Positions 1 to 8,544 of a stretch of DNA of 64,000 bases are shown here, in pieces (the stretch's first letter is position 1; each line of letters begins with the position of its first letter). The translations under genes and the position numbers were made by a program. The notes beneath the pieces were generated by a model. That model was not told where the DNA came from. It saw only the letters and a program-made list of their open reading frames with translations, and ran no database searches. The DNA comes from Homoserinimonas sp. OAct 916 (lineage in GTDB: Bacteria > Actinomycetota > Actinomycetes > Actinomycetales > Microbacteriaceae). The stretch is taken from positions 1 to 64,000 of the forward strand of contig NZ_QJHB01000002.1 of assembly GCF_003260275.1 (NCBI RefSeq), written 5' to 3'.

Positions 1-776
1 CATCGATGTTCACCTTCTTCGGCGGCAGCGTCCCGCGCCTGGTGCCCGACAACCTGAAGACTGGGGTCATCTCCCACCCCCGAGAGGGCGAAGTCGTCCT
101 GAATGACGCTTACCGGGAGATGGCGGCGCACTACTCGGCCGCCGTACTCCCGGGCAGAGTGAGACACCCTCGAGACAAGAGCAGTGCCGAGAACACGGTC
201 TCCCACGTCGCGACCTGGGTCATCGCGGGCTTGCGGCATGAGCAGTTTACGTCGCTGCCGCAGTTGCGCACCCGGATCTACGAGCAGATCGATGCCTACA
301 ACCGGCAGCCGTTCCAAAAACGCGACGGGTCCCGGCTGAGCGTGTTCACCACGGAGGAGAAACCGCTGCTGCAACCACTGCCGGCGGCGCCGTTCGAGAT
401 CAGCTCGTGGTCCTACAAGCGCAAGGTGAACAAGAACGCTCACGTGGTCTGGGCGAGGAACTTCTACTCCGTCCCCTTCAGCCACATCGGCGCCCTGGTA
501 GACCTTCGCGTCACCGAGACGATGCTGGAGGTCTATCGGCGCGACGAGCGCCTGACCAGCCACCCGCTGCTGCCAGCGAGCACAACGAACCAGTATCAGA
601 CGAACGACGCCGACCTGCGAGCCATTGCGCAATCGTGTGATGTTTCCAGCAGCGCGCCCATATGCGCCGAGCAGTTCGAAGATGAATTCTTTGTCATACA
701 CAGTACGACCGGCGAGTGGTTTCACTCGTTCCTCTACTGCTTTGAGATTCAGGCGCATTCTCTTACCGTAACCTAG
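1..776 (+). pseudogene. istA: IS21-family transposase IstA, 3' fragment
   Basis: The reading frame is open from the window edge, so the 5' part lies outside. The visible part is the second half of an IS21 transposase integrase core: LVPDNLKTGV carries the second catalytic Asp (about base 50) and HPRDKSSAEN carries the catalytic Glu (about base 190). A further IstA-like region follows (FYSVPFSHIG and NQYQTNDADL, to about base 615). After that the frame runs through about 50 residues with no IS21 resemblance, so the C-terminus is probably replaced by fused non-IS sequence. No istB helper ATPase follows, although IS21 elements normally need it. This is likely a dead remnant at the edge of an accessory region. 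Confidence 0.8.
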
Positions 777-1300
777 GCGCGGGCCGGTCCTGCGAGGTGA
801 CTCCAGGCGCGAAGGTCCCGCGCAATTGAACAGACTTCGTCGGACAGCTCGATCGATCGGCAATAGCCCACTGCGACAAAGCATCAGACGCAGGTTCAAT
901 CTGCTGGGTCGGCTCAGGACGGGGCGTTCTTGATTCAGGCACGTCAAAGAGGAGTCAGTCTTCGATTAGTTCTGGCTAAACGCTTTGCTGAACGAGCCAG
1001 ATTTCGCGCGTCGACGCGCACGTGCTTTCCCCTGGAGGATTTTGAGCCCTACCGAAAACTTGCGAAAATCTCGAGTTTTACCTGGTCGTACCGAGAATCG
1101 AGTGACTCTCCTTGGGCAAGAATACCCGATCGATTGCGGTCCGTCACGGGTGTTTGAGATCGTATTAGACGGCGGTACCGAGCCCGAAAAATATTTCGCC
1201 GTAATCAGAAAGCTTTCGATGGGCACGCAGCTTAGCGAATGCGATATCCCTTGCGTGGCGATGGCACCCAGCTGACGTCAGGGGTGCTCCGCAGCGATAC
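777..1300. other. Intergenic, no supported gene
   Basis: Several short overlapping open frames occur on both strands, but none has a recognisable domain, a convincing ribosome binding site or clear family resemblance. The stretch separates the IS21 remnant from the convergent TIR-like gene and is best read as decayed sequence. Confidence 0.5.
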
Positions 1301-2542
1301 CTAATTCTCCTCCGGATGATCGATGTGATCCCAGAACGCCGGGAAGAATTGCGATAGCGGGCTCTCAGTGTTCCCACCGTCGTCCATGGCAGCTCGCGCC
1401 TGCCGCGTGATCTCCTGGCGGTGGAGATCGAGCTTTGGGACCAAGACGTAGATGTCAGTCATGTCAATCTCTACCGTGCGGTACTGGCCGACATCGAATG
1501 GAAGCTTGTCGCCAGTCCGAATCAACTGGACCACCGGCCTACGCACCGCGTGCCGTAGTGCGAGTTCGTAGTACACATTCGGGTTCGCGAAGCTGAGGTC
1601 TGCGATTACGAGCGCCGCCTGTGCGATGTGCTCGATGACCTGGCCGGTGATCAATCCAGGTTTGCTGATCCGGTCTGCGCGGACGACTTCGAGGCCGAGG
1701 CCCTCAAGCGCGGGTTCTATAAGCGATGAAAGCACCAGATCGGCATGTTTACGCTCGACCGAATCCGCGGATCCGATAGGTGAAACAACGAAGCACGTCT
1801 TATTGAACGCACTAGCGTGGGAGCCCTTGTTACCCGACTTCGGCAATTTTCGTGTCTTCGGGGGCGGCGGTGCGAACCGGGCCACAATCTCTGCTTGCGC
1901 CTCTTCCGTAGGTTCGCTGTACTCGCTGTTGCGCTCCTGCTCTTCTGCCGTACCGCTGTCATCAGGGGTCTGTTCCAGGACCGCCTCGATAGGCACGATG
2001 TGCTCTGAACCAGCGATAGTGCGGATCAGCCCGACCTCCCGAGCATTGGCAAGAAAGGTCTCCACACACTCGGCCACGTGGTCCTCGTGTGTCCCAGCCC
2101 CCGATGCGGCATCACGCAACACTTCTACGCTCGGAAGTCGGCTATTTTTGTACTGCTGATAGATTGCTGCGAACGGTGCGATGCTCTCAATTGCGAGCTG
2201 GAACCTCGCGGTAACGCGTCCCGCGATCGCGTAGTCCGGATCGGTTGCGATCGCACCCGTTGGAGTCAATGAGAGAAATTCGGCGTTATAGGCTCCCTCG
2301 GTAATACCGTATTGTCCGCTGCTCGTGATCAGCTTGCGCACGGCGTCGCTACCGGGCGACCGACCAAGCGATTCAAGCAGGGTAAGACGCCGAATGGGCT
2401 TGCCCGCGCCGTGTGTCTGAATTGCCTCGGCAAGGAGCAGGGCCTCCTTGAACGACATCGCAGGGAAGGTGCGCGCACGCCGTGTGCGACCGCCGCTCGA
2501 TCCGTTAGCAGACTCCCCGGCGGTGTTCCTCGCATCTGTCAT
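1301..2542 (-). CDS. Two-domain protein with C-terminal TIR/nucleoside-deoxyribosyltransferase-like domain
   Basis: This is a 413-residue protein. Residues about 28-190 form a helical N-terminal domain (SFKEALLLAEAIQ at 30, SSGQYGITEGAYNAEF at 74) that resembles the DUF5343-type winged-helix region, with moderate confidence. Residues 195-245 are a Glu- and Pro-rich linker. Residues 249-365 form a TIR-like or deoxyribosyltransferase-like fold: TCFVVSPIGSADS at the first strand, LVIADLSFANPNVYYELALRH with the expected catalytic Glu326, and RRPVVQLI as the next strand. In such proteins this fold hydrolyses NAD or nucleotide N-glycosidic bonds and often acts as an abortive-infection effector. It stands alone among phage- and plasmid-derived remnants, with no obvious partner gene. 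No strong ribosome binding site precedes the ATG, so the start is uncertain. A defence role is inferred from fold and context. Confidence 0.6.
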   Translation of the reverse strand: MTDARNTAGESANGSSGGRTRRARTFPAMSFKEALLLAEAIQTHGAGKPIRRLTLLESLGRSPGSDAVRKLITSSGQYGITEGAYNAEFLSLTPTGAIATDPDYAIAGRVTARFQLAIESIAPFAAIYQQYKNSRLPSVEVLRDAASGAGTHEDHVAECVETFLANAREVGLIRTIAGSEHIVPIEAVLEQTPDDSGTAEEQERNSEYSEPTEEAQAEIVARFAPPPPKTRKLPKSGNKGSHASAFNKTCFVVSPIGSADSVERKHADLVLSSLIEPALEGLGLEVVRADRISKPGLITGQVIEHIAQAALVIADLSFANPNVYYELALRHAVRRPVVQLIRTGDKLPFDVGQYRTVEIDMTDIYVLVPKLDLHRQEITRQARAAMDDGGNTESPLSQFFPAFWDHIDHPEEN

Positions 2543-2606
2543 ACGCTCAGCATGGCCGAAAGGCCTGAGACTCGCAAGACAACCGTTACCGGCACTAACG
2601 GCGCTA

Positions 2607-3128
2607 CCAGAATCTACGAGTCAACGGCCCGCAGCCCCCACGACAATTTGATTGTCGGGATCCAAGTCGGTGTCAGTCTGGCGTTGTTTACAAAAGCGCA
2701 CGGGAGCAATGTGCTGGGTGCGCGTTCCGTGACATCCGCGAGCCGATAGATTTCGTCCAGTCTAAGGTTCCTCTCACTGAGTTCGACCCGGCCGACGTAG
2801 CTTCGGCCGGGTTACGTGCGATTCACAAAGTCCTCCCGGATAAACCCCACGTGAGCCCAAAACTCGCGGCCTCGCGCGCCGTACGCCGCTGCCTGATCGA
2901 GTTGCTTCTTAGTGACGGAGAGTACCTACCCGTTATCGAGTCCCTTGATATCGCCTTCAGAGACCGAACCCCCCGTTGGAGCCTCTATGTGGGTGAGAAC
3001 CCAGAGAGCGTCTCGATGAGATTCCCGTCGCGGGTGGCATCCTTGCGCACGTTGAGAGTAAAGCCTTGGGGAAGGATGACGAGGCTATTGTCCAGCACGA
3101 TGCCATCACGGACGCTTTAACCTCATGA
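2607..3128 (+). pseudogene. Frameshifted gene of unknown family
   Basis: One frame runs from a stop near 2605 through protein-like sequence (ending near YVGENPE, about base 3003). A different frame then continues with equally protein-like sequence (LDEIPVAGGILAHVESK) to a TGA at 3126-3128. Each frame is closed or nonsensical where the other reads well, which points to a single indel near 3000-3010. I see no convincing start codon with a ribosome binding site. The family is not recognised. The 3' end overlaps the convergent HsdM fragment by about 20 bases. Confidence 0.35.
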
Positions 3129-3360
3129 TTGCCGAGCTTACGATAGTCGACTTCGGTGTATCCACTTCGTTCTTGCTCTTGCTCTTGCTCTTGCTCTTGC
3201 TGAAGGACGAAATTAGATTATCCCGGATACACCGGTATGAAAGCGCCCCGAGCACGTAAAGTTTGAAGTCACCACAACCGACTCTGTCCCGCAGGTCATT
3301 CACGATCCGCCGGATGGCCTTGTGCAGTTCGGCACCCCCGGCTTCTTTACTTTCCGACAT
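3106..3360 (-). pseudogene. hsdM: Type I restriction-modification methyltransferase HsdM, N-terminal fragment
   Basis: The ATG at 3360 opens a frame whose first 55 residues match the N-terminal helical domain of HsdM (ELHKAIRRIVNDLRDRVG, then DFKLYVLGALSYRCIRDNL). HsdM normally uses this domain to contact HsdS. A Ser-Lys repeat follows at the hexanucleotide array, and the frame ends about 25 residues later, long before the N6-adenine methylase domain (NPPF motif) of a normal protein of 500 or more residues. No hsdR or hsdS is visible nearby. It is a truncated relic of a type I R-M locus in a defence-rich stretch. Confidence 0.6.
3171..3200. repeat. Hexanucleotide tandem repeat (TCTTGC)x5
   Basis: Five perfect copies of TCTTGC lie on the plus strand. 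On the minus strand they encode alternating Ser-Lys residues inside the HsdM fragment. The unit is six bases long, so copy-number change would keep the frame. Confidence 0.9.
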
Positions 3361-3381
3361 CCTGTGTGCTCTTGCGTCCAT

Positions 3382-4167
3382 ATCGTTGTGCAGTATTACC
3401 GACAGGGCCGCACCAAGGAGGCGCGGCTCAAAACGTGGAGCCAGGATCCAATGCCCATTTTCTCTCGCGTGTCACTGGTTCTACGCCATGAAACCGCTTG
3501 GAAGCCGTGCTCGGCCTTGATCTGCAAGACGCGTGGTATCTATTTGCGCGGTGCGGGTACAGGCAGCGAGTCTGCTCGACTTGAAGTGCGGCGAACTTCA
3601 GGGCTAGTCAAGTAGACCCGGGTAGAACGTCAATATCGAGTTCCCGGTAGATGCTTGACAAGATCATGACTTCTCCGACGGCTGTGGCCACCTGAGTCGT
3701 CACGCCTCTTGCAAGTCACGGACACCTACCCGAGACGCGGTCACTCAGCAGGAGCAGGCACCTGGCAGATCGTGGATCCGATAGCTGTATTGGTGAACGG
3801 TTGGACGTTGGAGAGCTCGGTCTCGGGGAGGAGCGATTCGATCTGCCAGAGCCGTAACGGCTCTGGTCAGCGGTGTGCACCTAGTCATCAGGAGGGTCGC
3901 TCGGCTTTGGAAGGAGGCTGATGATGAACGTTCCAAGCTTTCGAGTACGAAGCGCAAGGACGGACGCGGTGGCGAGCGTGCGAGATCTACAAGATTCTTC
4001 TGCGGCCAACGGTCCCGCCGATTCGGCGGCACTGTTCATTCTGCCGATTTTGCGGTGGTTGTGACGGTGGCGCAAAATTTGCGGCACCGTCAAGGTGGTG
4101 CCGAAGATGAACCAGTTATGGTTCTACGGTACGCCGAGTACCGCAACTGTCAACCACGATGTCGGCA
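3382..4167. other. Intergenic, no supported gene
   Basis: About 790 bases of scattered short frames on both strands. None shows a known motif, a good ribosome binding site or consistent family resemblance. Given the HsdM fragment on one side and a defence cassette on the other, it is probably a graveyard of a restriction or mobile locus. Confidence 0.5.
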
Positions 4168-5025
4168 TCAGGCTAAGCTTCCTGCGCCACGACTGAATAT
4201 CGGATCGAGGATCGCTGCGACTCGGATGATCTGTTCGTCTAGGTTCTCCTCACAAACAGCTTCGAGCTTTTCCTTGCGACGCCAAGCGGCCCACTTCGAC
4301 TGCCCCACTGCTCCGTAGCCGTCAAGGAGCGGCGTGATCGGTTTCAGTTCAATACCCCGATAGTCAGACACCGCTCGGACGGACTCCAGCAGCGCTTCGG
4401 CATCAAGACCAGCGCCTCCGAGCGCGACGATGTCGACGTAATCTCTCCATCGAGTGCTCGTAATTCCGCGTTCAAGAATCGTCACACCCTTCTCGGCGAC
4501 CGTCGATTCGGGCGCGTACCCAATGAGCGTAATGGGCGCTCCGAGAATCCTGTCAAGCGTTACCTCGCGCGGTGCTGGCACGATCGGATCGCCCGTTGAC
4601 ACGTCCCATGCCACTGTTCCCCGCCAGCTGCTGATCGCGACTTTCACGCGGAGACGGACACCTGGGTATTCGGCACCGTCGCGAATCTCGTGAACGGTGA
4701 GTGTATCGAGGTCAAACTCGACGCCGTCATCGACTTCGACCTCAGCGGCGTCTCGAACAACGTGAGCGAGGTGTTCGGGCGAGACTTCCGCGCCGATCGC
4801 ATTTGAGTCAGCATCTTTCGTCGGTCGGCGCACGCCGTACGCACCGAGCAGAATCCCACCCTTCAGTACGAAATCACGCGCATGAGGTGTGCGATTCAAC
4901 CGGTCAAGAAATGACTCGAGCGCATGCCGAATCAGGTACTCCTCCGTTGGCGCCGGGACACCCTGTTTGGCCGCAACTGATCGAGCCGCAGACTGAAGTT
5001 GACGGTACACATCGTTGCCGGTCAC
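4168..5025 (-). CDS. abiEii: AbiEii-type nucleotidyltransferase toxin
   Basis: This is a 285-residue member of the AbiEii/AbiGii (MenT-like) nucleotidyltransferase family, the toxin of type IV toxin-antitoxin pairs; family members add nucleotides to tRNA acceptor ends. From the chosen GTG start, the catalytic signature lies at residues about 55-74: KGGILLGAY followed by RPTKDADSNA, giving the expected GG then DxD pattern. A later helical region contains GVTILERG and RWRDYVDI, typical of the family. The start at 5025 is chosen because a GGAGG box lies seven bases upstream and because it gives a GTGA overlap with the upstream antitoxin stop, implying translational coupling. The upstream in-frame extension lacks a ribosome binding site. 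Confidence 0.85.
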   Translation of the reverse strand: MTGNDVYRQLQSAARSVAAKQGVPAPTEEYLIRHALESFLDRLNRTPHARDFVLKGGILLGAYGVRRPTKDADSNAIGAEVSPEHLAHVVRDAAEVEVDDGVEFDLDTLTVHEIRDGAEYPGVRLRVKVAISSWRGTVAWDVSTGDPIVPAPREVTLDRILGAPITLIGYAPESTVAEKGVTILERGITSTRWRDYVDIVALGGAGLDAEALLESVRAVSDYRGIELKPITPLLDGYGAVGQSKWAAWRRKEKLEAVCEENLDEQIIRVAAILDPIFSRGAGSLA

Positions 5026-5570
5026 GTGAGTGCCTCCAAGGTTTGCAGGAGTGGGGCTTTGGCTCGTGGGAGTTCCGTGGCGAATGCCATAAGCTCGGCG
5101 GGCTTGCCACCACGGCGGAGCCATTCTTTGGTGGCGTCGCGAGCTACTTCATACCCGACTGACGCTCGAAGGCGGAAGCAGTCGACAATCGTGCGCTCGG
5201 CGCTATACAAACCGATGGTCTGCGAGCTGCCTGGAATCAAGATCTCCTCTCGACCGAGATCGAACGTCGCCGGGTCGAAGCGGTGCCAGCGAATCGCACC
5301 CTCGGTCAGCGGCGCACGCGTTCCGCGCGGTATTGCGATATCCAATGCATCAGGAATCGCATCGGTGAGATCGTGGTGTGCGAGCGCTGAAAGCAGACAA
5401 ATGGTTGCTTCCGGTCGGCGGGTGGCCGCTTCGAGCTTGTCCCAGTCCATTGCGGGTGCATCCGCGGGCAAATAGATGCCTCGACCGATGCGTTCCCACC
5501 GCCCCTCAGCATGCCCCCGGTACAAGGCGCTTCGCTTCTCGGCGGCAGCCTTTGGTCTTAGAGCTTTCAC
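5022..5570 (-). CDS. abiEi: AbiEi-type antitoxin / transcriptional regulator
   Basis: A 182-residue protein starting at GTG 5570, seven bases after a perfect AGGAGG box. The N-terminus is a winged-helix-like region ending in WERIGRGIYLPA, the typical AbiEi entry motif. The C-terminal domain includes TICLLSALAHHDLTD, PDALDIAIPRG, IGLYSAERTIVDCFRLR and a helical end. AbiEi family proteins repress their own operon and counter the AbiEii toxin. The gene is the first of a two-gene operon; its TGA overlaps the toxin start. The pair sits next to a tyrosine integrase, as expected for cargo of an integrative element. Confidence 0.85.
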   Translation of the reverse strand: MKALRPKAAAEKRSALYRGHAEGRWERIGRGIYLPADAPAMDWDKLEAATRRPEATICLLSALAHHDLTDAIPDALDIAIPRGTRAPLTEGAIRWHRFDPATFDLGREEILIPGSSQTIGLYSAERTIVDCFRLRASVGYEVARDATKEWLRRGGKPAELMAFATELPRAKAPLLQTLEALT

Positions 5571-5659
5571 GAGATCACCTCCTGACACGTTTCGTACACA
5601 GCTAATGTTATCTGAGTACGTTTCGTTTCGCGAGGTAAATCTTCCACCCAAAATATTGA

Positions 5660-6829
5660 TCATGACCCGAATGCCTTCTCCAGCAGACCTGCAGTCGTGG
5701 GATTGACTGTCTCGTTGCGGCGGATGTAGTGCTTGATCGTGATCGCCGGGTCGGTGTGACCGAGCAGTTGCGAGGCCAGCTCAACTCCAGCTTGCTCGTT
5801 GATCGTGGTTGCGACGGTACGGCGGAACTTGTGCGGAGTGACGCCCTCGATCCCGGCCAGAGCCATGACGTGGCGGAGTTGGCGGCGCACGTTGTTCGTC
5901 GTGAGCGGGGTCCCCTCGCGGGAGCAGAACAACAGCGCATTGGGGTCGATCGTATTGAGCTCTTTCGTTCGCCGCTGCACGGCGTTTGCGGCGAATCCAG
6001 GAAGCTGGATCGTGCGCCGTGACCGCGCGGTTTTCGGATGATCCTGCCGCGTCGTCAGTTCGCCCTTTGGGCTGATGATCGTTCCGGTGATGCGCACGGA
6101 CGGCATGCTCAGGTCGATATCGCGGCGGCGGATTGCGAGAACTTCACCGATGCGAGCGGAGGTGCCCAGCATGACCTCGATGATTGCGCCGAGTTGCCCA
6201 TCGGGCTTTGGCCCCGACACTTCGCGCCCCGCCTCCCAATACGCGATCGCCGCACGGATCGCAGTGATCTCCTCGGGCGCGAACGCGTCGGGTATCGGTG
6301 CGTCACGGTGCAACCGTGCGACGTGATCGACGGGGTTGCGTAGCAGCACCTCGTGTCGCACGGCCAGTGCGATCGCGAGTCGCAACACGACACGAGCATG
6401 CTTCGCCTTCGAGTACGAATCCTTCGCCAGCCGCTTCAGGAACTGGTCACATCGGGCCACTCCGATCTCGCGCAATGTCAGATCTTTGAATGCGGGCAGC
6501 ACGAGGGTGCGCATGTCGCGTTCATACAGTTGCCGTGTGGCTGTCGCCAGCCGATCTTCCAGATCAATGTCTTCGAGCCAGTACGCCACCAGGTCGGGGA
6601 ATGGACTGTCAGCCGTGAGCGAGCCTGCACTCGGCGCAATCAGATTGCGATCGACGCATTTGGCTTTGAGCGCGTGGGTTGCAGCGGCCGGGCTGTCGCC
6701 GCTTGCCTGCACGAGTCGGGTGGCGCCATCCCAGTCGCGGTAGCGGGCGCGTGCTTCGATGCGTCCGCTCGGGCGACGGCGGGTGGTGATCTCACCGTAG
6801 GTGCCGATCGTCAGACGCGGGCGGCTCAT
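5660..6829 (-). CDS. int: Tyrosine recombinase / phage-type integrase
   Basis: This is a 389-residue site-specific integrase. The N-terminal beta-rich arm-type binding domain (residues 1-60) and SAM-like core-binding domain (about 75-170) precede the catalytic domain. The catalytic residues are visible as Arg226 (GTSARIGEVLAIRR), His333 and Arg336 (TPHKFRRT), His358 (LLGHTD) and nucleophile Tyr368 (IKHYIRR), so the enzyme looks complete. It lies directly downstream of an excisionase-like gene and some 430 bases from a tRNA-Pro 3' fragment that is probably its attachment site. It likely moves an element carrying the adjacent AbiE cassette. Confidence 0.9.
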   Translation of the reverse strand: MSRPRLTIGTYGEITTRRRPSGRIEARARYRDWDGATRLVQASGDSPAAATHALKAKCVDRNLIAPSAGSLTADSPFPDLVAYWLEDIDLEDRLATATRQLYERDMRTLVLPAFKDLTLREIGVARCDQFLKRLAKDSYSKAKHARVVLRLAIALAVRHEVLLRNPVDHVARLHRDAPIPDAFAPEEITAIRAAIAYWEAGREVSGPKPDGQLGAIIEVMLGTSARIGEVLAIRRRDIDLSMPSVRITGTIISPKGELTTRQDHPKTARSRRTIQLPGFAANAVQRRTKELNTIDPNALLFCSREGTPLTTNNVRRQLRHVMALAGIEGVTPHKFRRTVATTINEQAGVELASQLLGHTDPAITIKHYIRRNETVNPTTAGLLEKAFGS

Positions 6830-6833
6830 CGTG

Positions 6834-7079
6834 TCACCGCCGAGGAGGGCGAGACAGTGCAGCAGGCGACGGGTCGCGCTGCGCCTCGATCCACTCGGTC
6901 ACATCCGTGACGGCGAACTTCAAGTGCTTGCCGAAGCGGTATGCGCGGGGTCCGACGCCGCGCGAGCGCCAGTCGTAGATCGTCGAGACGGCCACGCCGA
7001 GGTATTCCGACAGCTCTCGGATATCGAGTAGCGGTGGCAGGTCGGGCGAAGGCAACGGAAGCGGGGTTGGATTGGTCAT
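6834..7079 (-). CDS. xis: Excisionase-like MerR-type helix-turn-helix protein
   Basis: Starting from ATG 7079 this is an 81-residue protein with a helix-turn-helix of the excisionase/AlpA kind: LLDIRELSEYLGVAVSTIYD, then RAYRFGKHLKFAVTDVTEW. Such proteins bend att DNA and set integrase direction. It ends four bases before the integrase start, so both are probably co-transcribed. A GTG at 7121 in the same frame would add 14 residues, but neither start has a strong ribosome binding site; ATG 7079 fits the family length better. Confidence 0.75.
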   Translation of the reverse strand: MTNPTPLPLPSPDLPPLLDIRELSEYLGVAVSTIYDWRSRGVGPRAYRFGKHLKFAVTDVTEWIEAQRDPSPAALSRPPRR

Positions 7080-7221
7080 ACAGACCAGGTGCACGATGCG
7101 CTCCAGGGCAACCGGAACCACCCGTAGGTGACACTCGCGAACCGAGCAAAGCGCAGGTCAGAAGTCGTTTCAGGAGGGGTTTTAGATGGGTATTAGATGG
7201 CCGGATCAAATCTCACCAACG

Positions 7222-7257
7222 AAAAATCGCGGAAACCCTTGAGTTTCCGCGATTTTT
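7222..7257. terminator. Bidirectional-looking rho-independent terminator
   Basis: A perfect 15-base inverted repeat (7222-7236 and 7243-7257) with a six-base loop. The arms end in a run of A on the left and a run of T on the right, so it can terminate in both directions. It lies between the int/xis genes and the tRNA-Pro fragment. Confidence 0.8.
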
Positions 7258-7302
7258 TGGTCGGGCTGACAGGATTTGAACCTGCGACCCCCTGACCCCC
7301 AG
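7258..7302 (-). other. 3' part of tRNA-Pro(GGG), probable att site
   Basis: The minus strand reads as the 3' 45 bases of a tRNA: anticodon loop CTGGGGG, the 3' anticodon stem, the variable loop, a complete T arm with loop TTCAAAT, and the acceptor strand CAGCCCGA followed by CCA. The anticodon-loop sequence fits tRNA-Pro(GGG). No 5' half follows at 7303 and beyond. Tyrosine integrases commonly use tRNA 3' ends as attB, and the integrase lies just beyond the CCA end, so this is most likely an att core left by integration. Confidence 0.8.
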
Positions 7303-7449
7303 GTAGTCGAAATTGTCGAAATCGTAGATTGGCCGGGGCGCAGCGAGGCGCAACGGGACTCAATTCAGGTCTTAGATTGCATGGTTTGCATGTCTTCGGT
7401 CCCCTTTTGGTCCCCCCTTTTCTCGTCTACCTTCCTAGATGAGTAATTC

Positions 7450-8356
7450 CTAATGGTCGTAGGCGATAAGTGAGCATTTGCGGGGTGCGTCGATGAGCCA
7501 GTAGCGCCAGATTCCAGCGGAGAGGGCAAGGAGTTTCGCACCGGCTCTGGCATCAACACCAGCCGCTGTTCTGCGCCGTGGCGTTCGAGTCCCAGGTGCT
7601 CTTGGGGGCGTCGGAGAGAGCCTCGATCCATTGGCGGATGCACCCGAAGCCCCCGAATCTGGGATTCTCGTCTGTGCGGTCGGGCCGGATCAAGGTGGCA
7701 CCGAGTTCATCTTTGACGAACCGTTCAAGTCTTTTCCTACGAAGCCGTTGTCGCCGAGGATGACTGCTCATCGAGGACGAGGTGGTGGTCACGCCCGAGC
7801 ATTGCTTAGGTGACATCGCGTTCGCCAACCTTCGGGTTGGCGAGCGCCCAAATGATGGGAATGCCCTCGGGCGTGCTGATCAGGTAGAGCCGGAAACCCC
7901 GGAAGAACCGTGAGTGCGAGGCGCAATACCCCTAGTCGGCGTCGCCGGCCAGATCCGAGCGATTCACCGTCCCTCGTGACATTCCCACGGGCACCGGGGT
8001 CGAGTCGACCAGGCGCAGCAGTTCATACCAGGACGAGGTGTCTCGGGCGAGCTCGGTGATCACGGCCGAGATCAGGGTGCCTGCGGCGCGGACGCGCTTC
8101 TTGAATCCGGGCTATTGGGGGATGCCCGGGAACATGCCGTACAGGTGGGTGCGGGTGTAGCGAACCCATCTGGTTTCCGCGTCGAGCTGCAGCAGGTGCT
8201 GGGCTACGACCACGCAGAGTCATTCAGCGTCGCTCAGGACCGGGCGGCGTCTCGGGAGCTGACCTCGAGACAGGCCGACGCGGGAGGACGCGGTCGTCAA
8301 GGAAGACATAAAGTGTGGTCAAGAAGGTGTTGAGTTCATCGTTCGTATCGAGGGTT
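7450..8356 (-). pseudogene. IS982-like family transposase, degenerate
   Basis: Joining all three minus-strand frames gives a recognisable IS982-type transposase: LNTFLTTLYVFLDD near 8340, then RTHLYGMFPGIPQ, LVDSTPVPVGMSRGTVNRSD, SHSRFFRGFRLYLISTPEG and IIWALANPKVGERD. It continues with LGDNGFVGKDLERFVKDELG and IRQWIEAL, and ends in LIAYDH just before a stop at 7450-7452. In-frame stops (for example after FPGIPQ and LAGDAD) and several frameshifts show it is inactive. Terminal inverted repeats were not identified. Confidence 0.75.
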
Positions 8357-8544
8357 TAACACCGTCCGTCAGACTCTAAAGCTGCCGCGCCCATCGAGGC
8401 AATGGGGTTGGAATTAGCCGTCTAGAGGAGTTTCGTCGCCATTGTGATTCGCTGGGGCCGGGCGTACTATGCCTACAGGTTCGCTCTCCTGATACCCGTT
8501 CGGGGGTGATATCGACCCCGTAGCAAATTTTCTAAGGTGAAATA
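8357..8544. other. Intergenic region upstream of the secreted CHRD-like gene
   Basis: No gene is seen. The region should hold the promoter of the gene starting at 8545, whose ribosome binding site is the AAGGTGA just before the ATG. Confidence 0.4.

Noticed and set aside
3745-4093. Minus-strand frames as a possible HsdS or HsdR remnant
   Set aside because: No target-recognition or helicase motif can be recognised in any frame.
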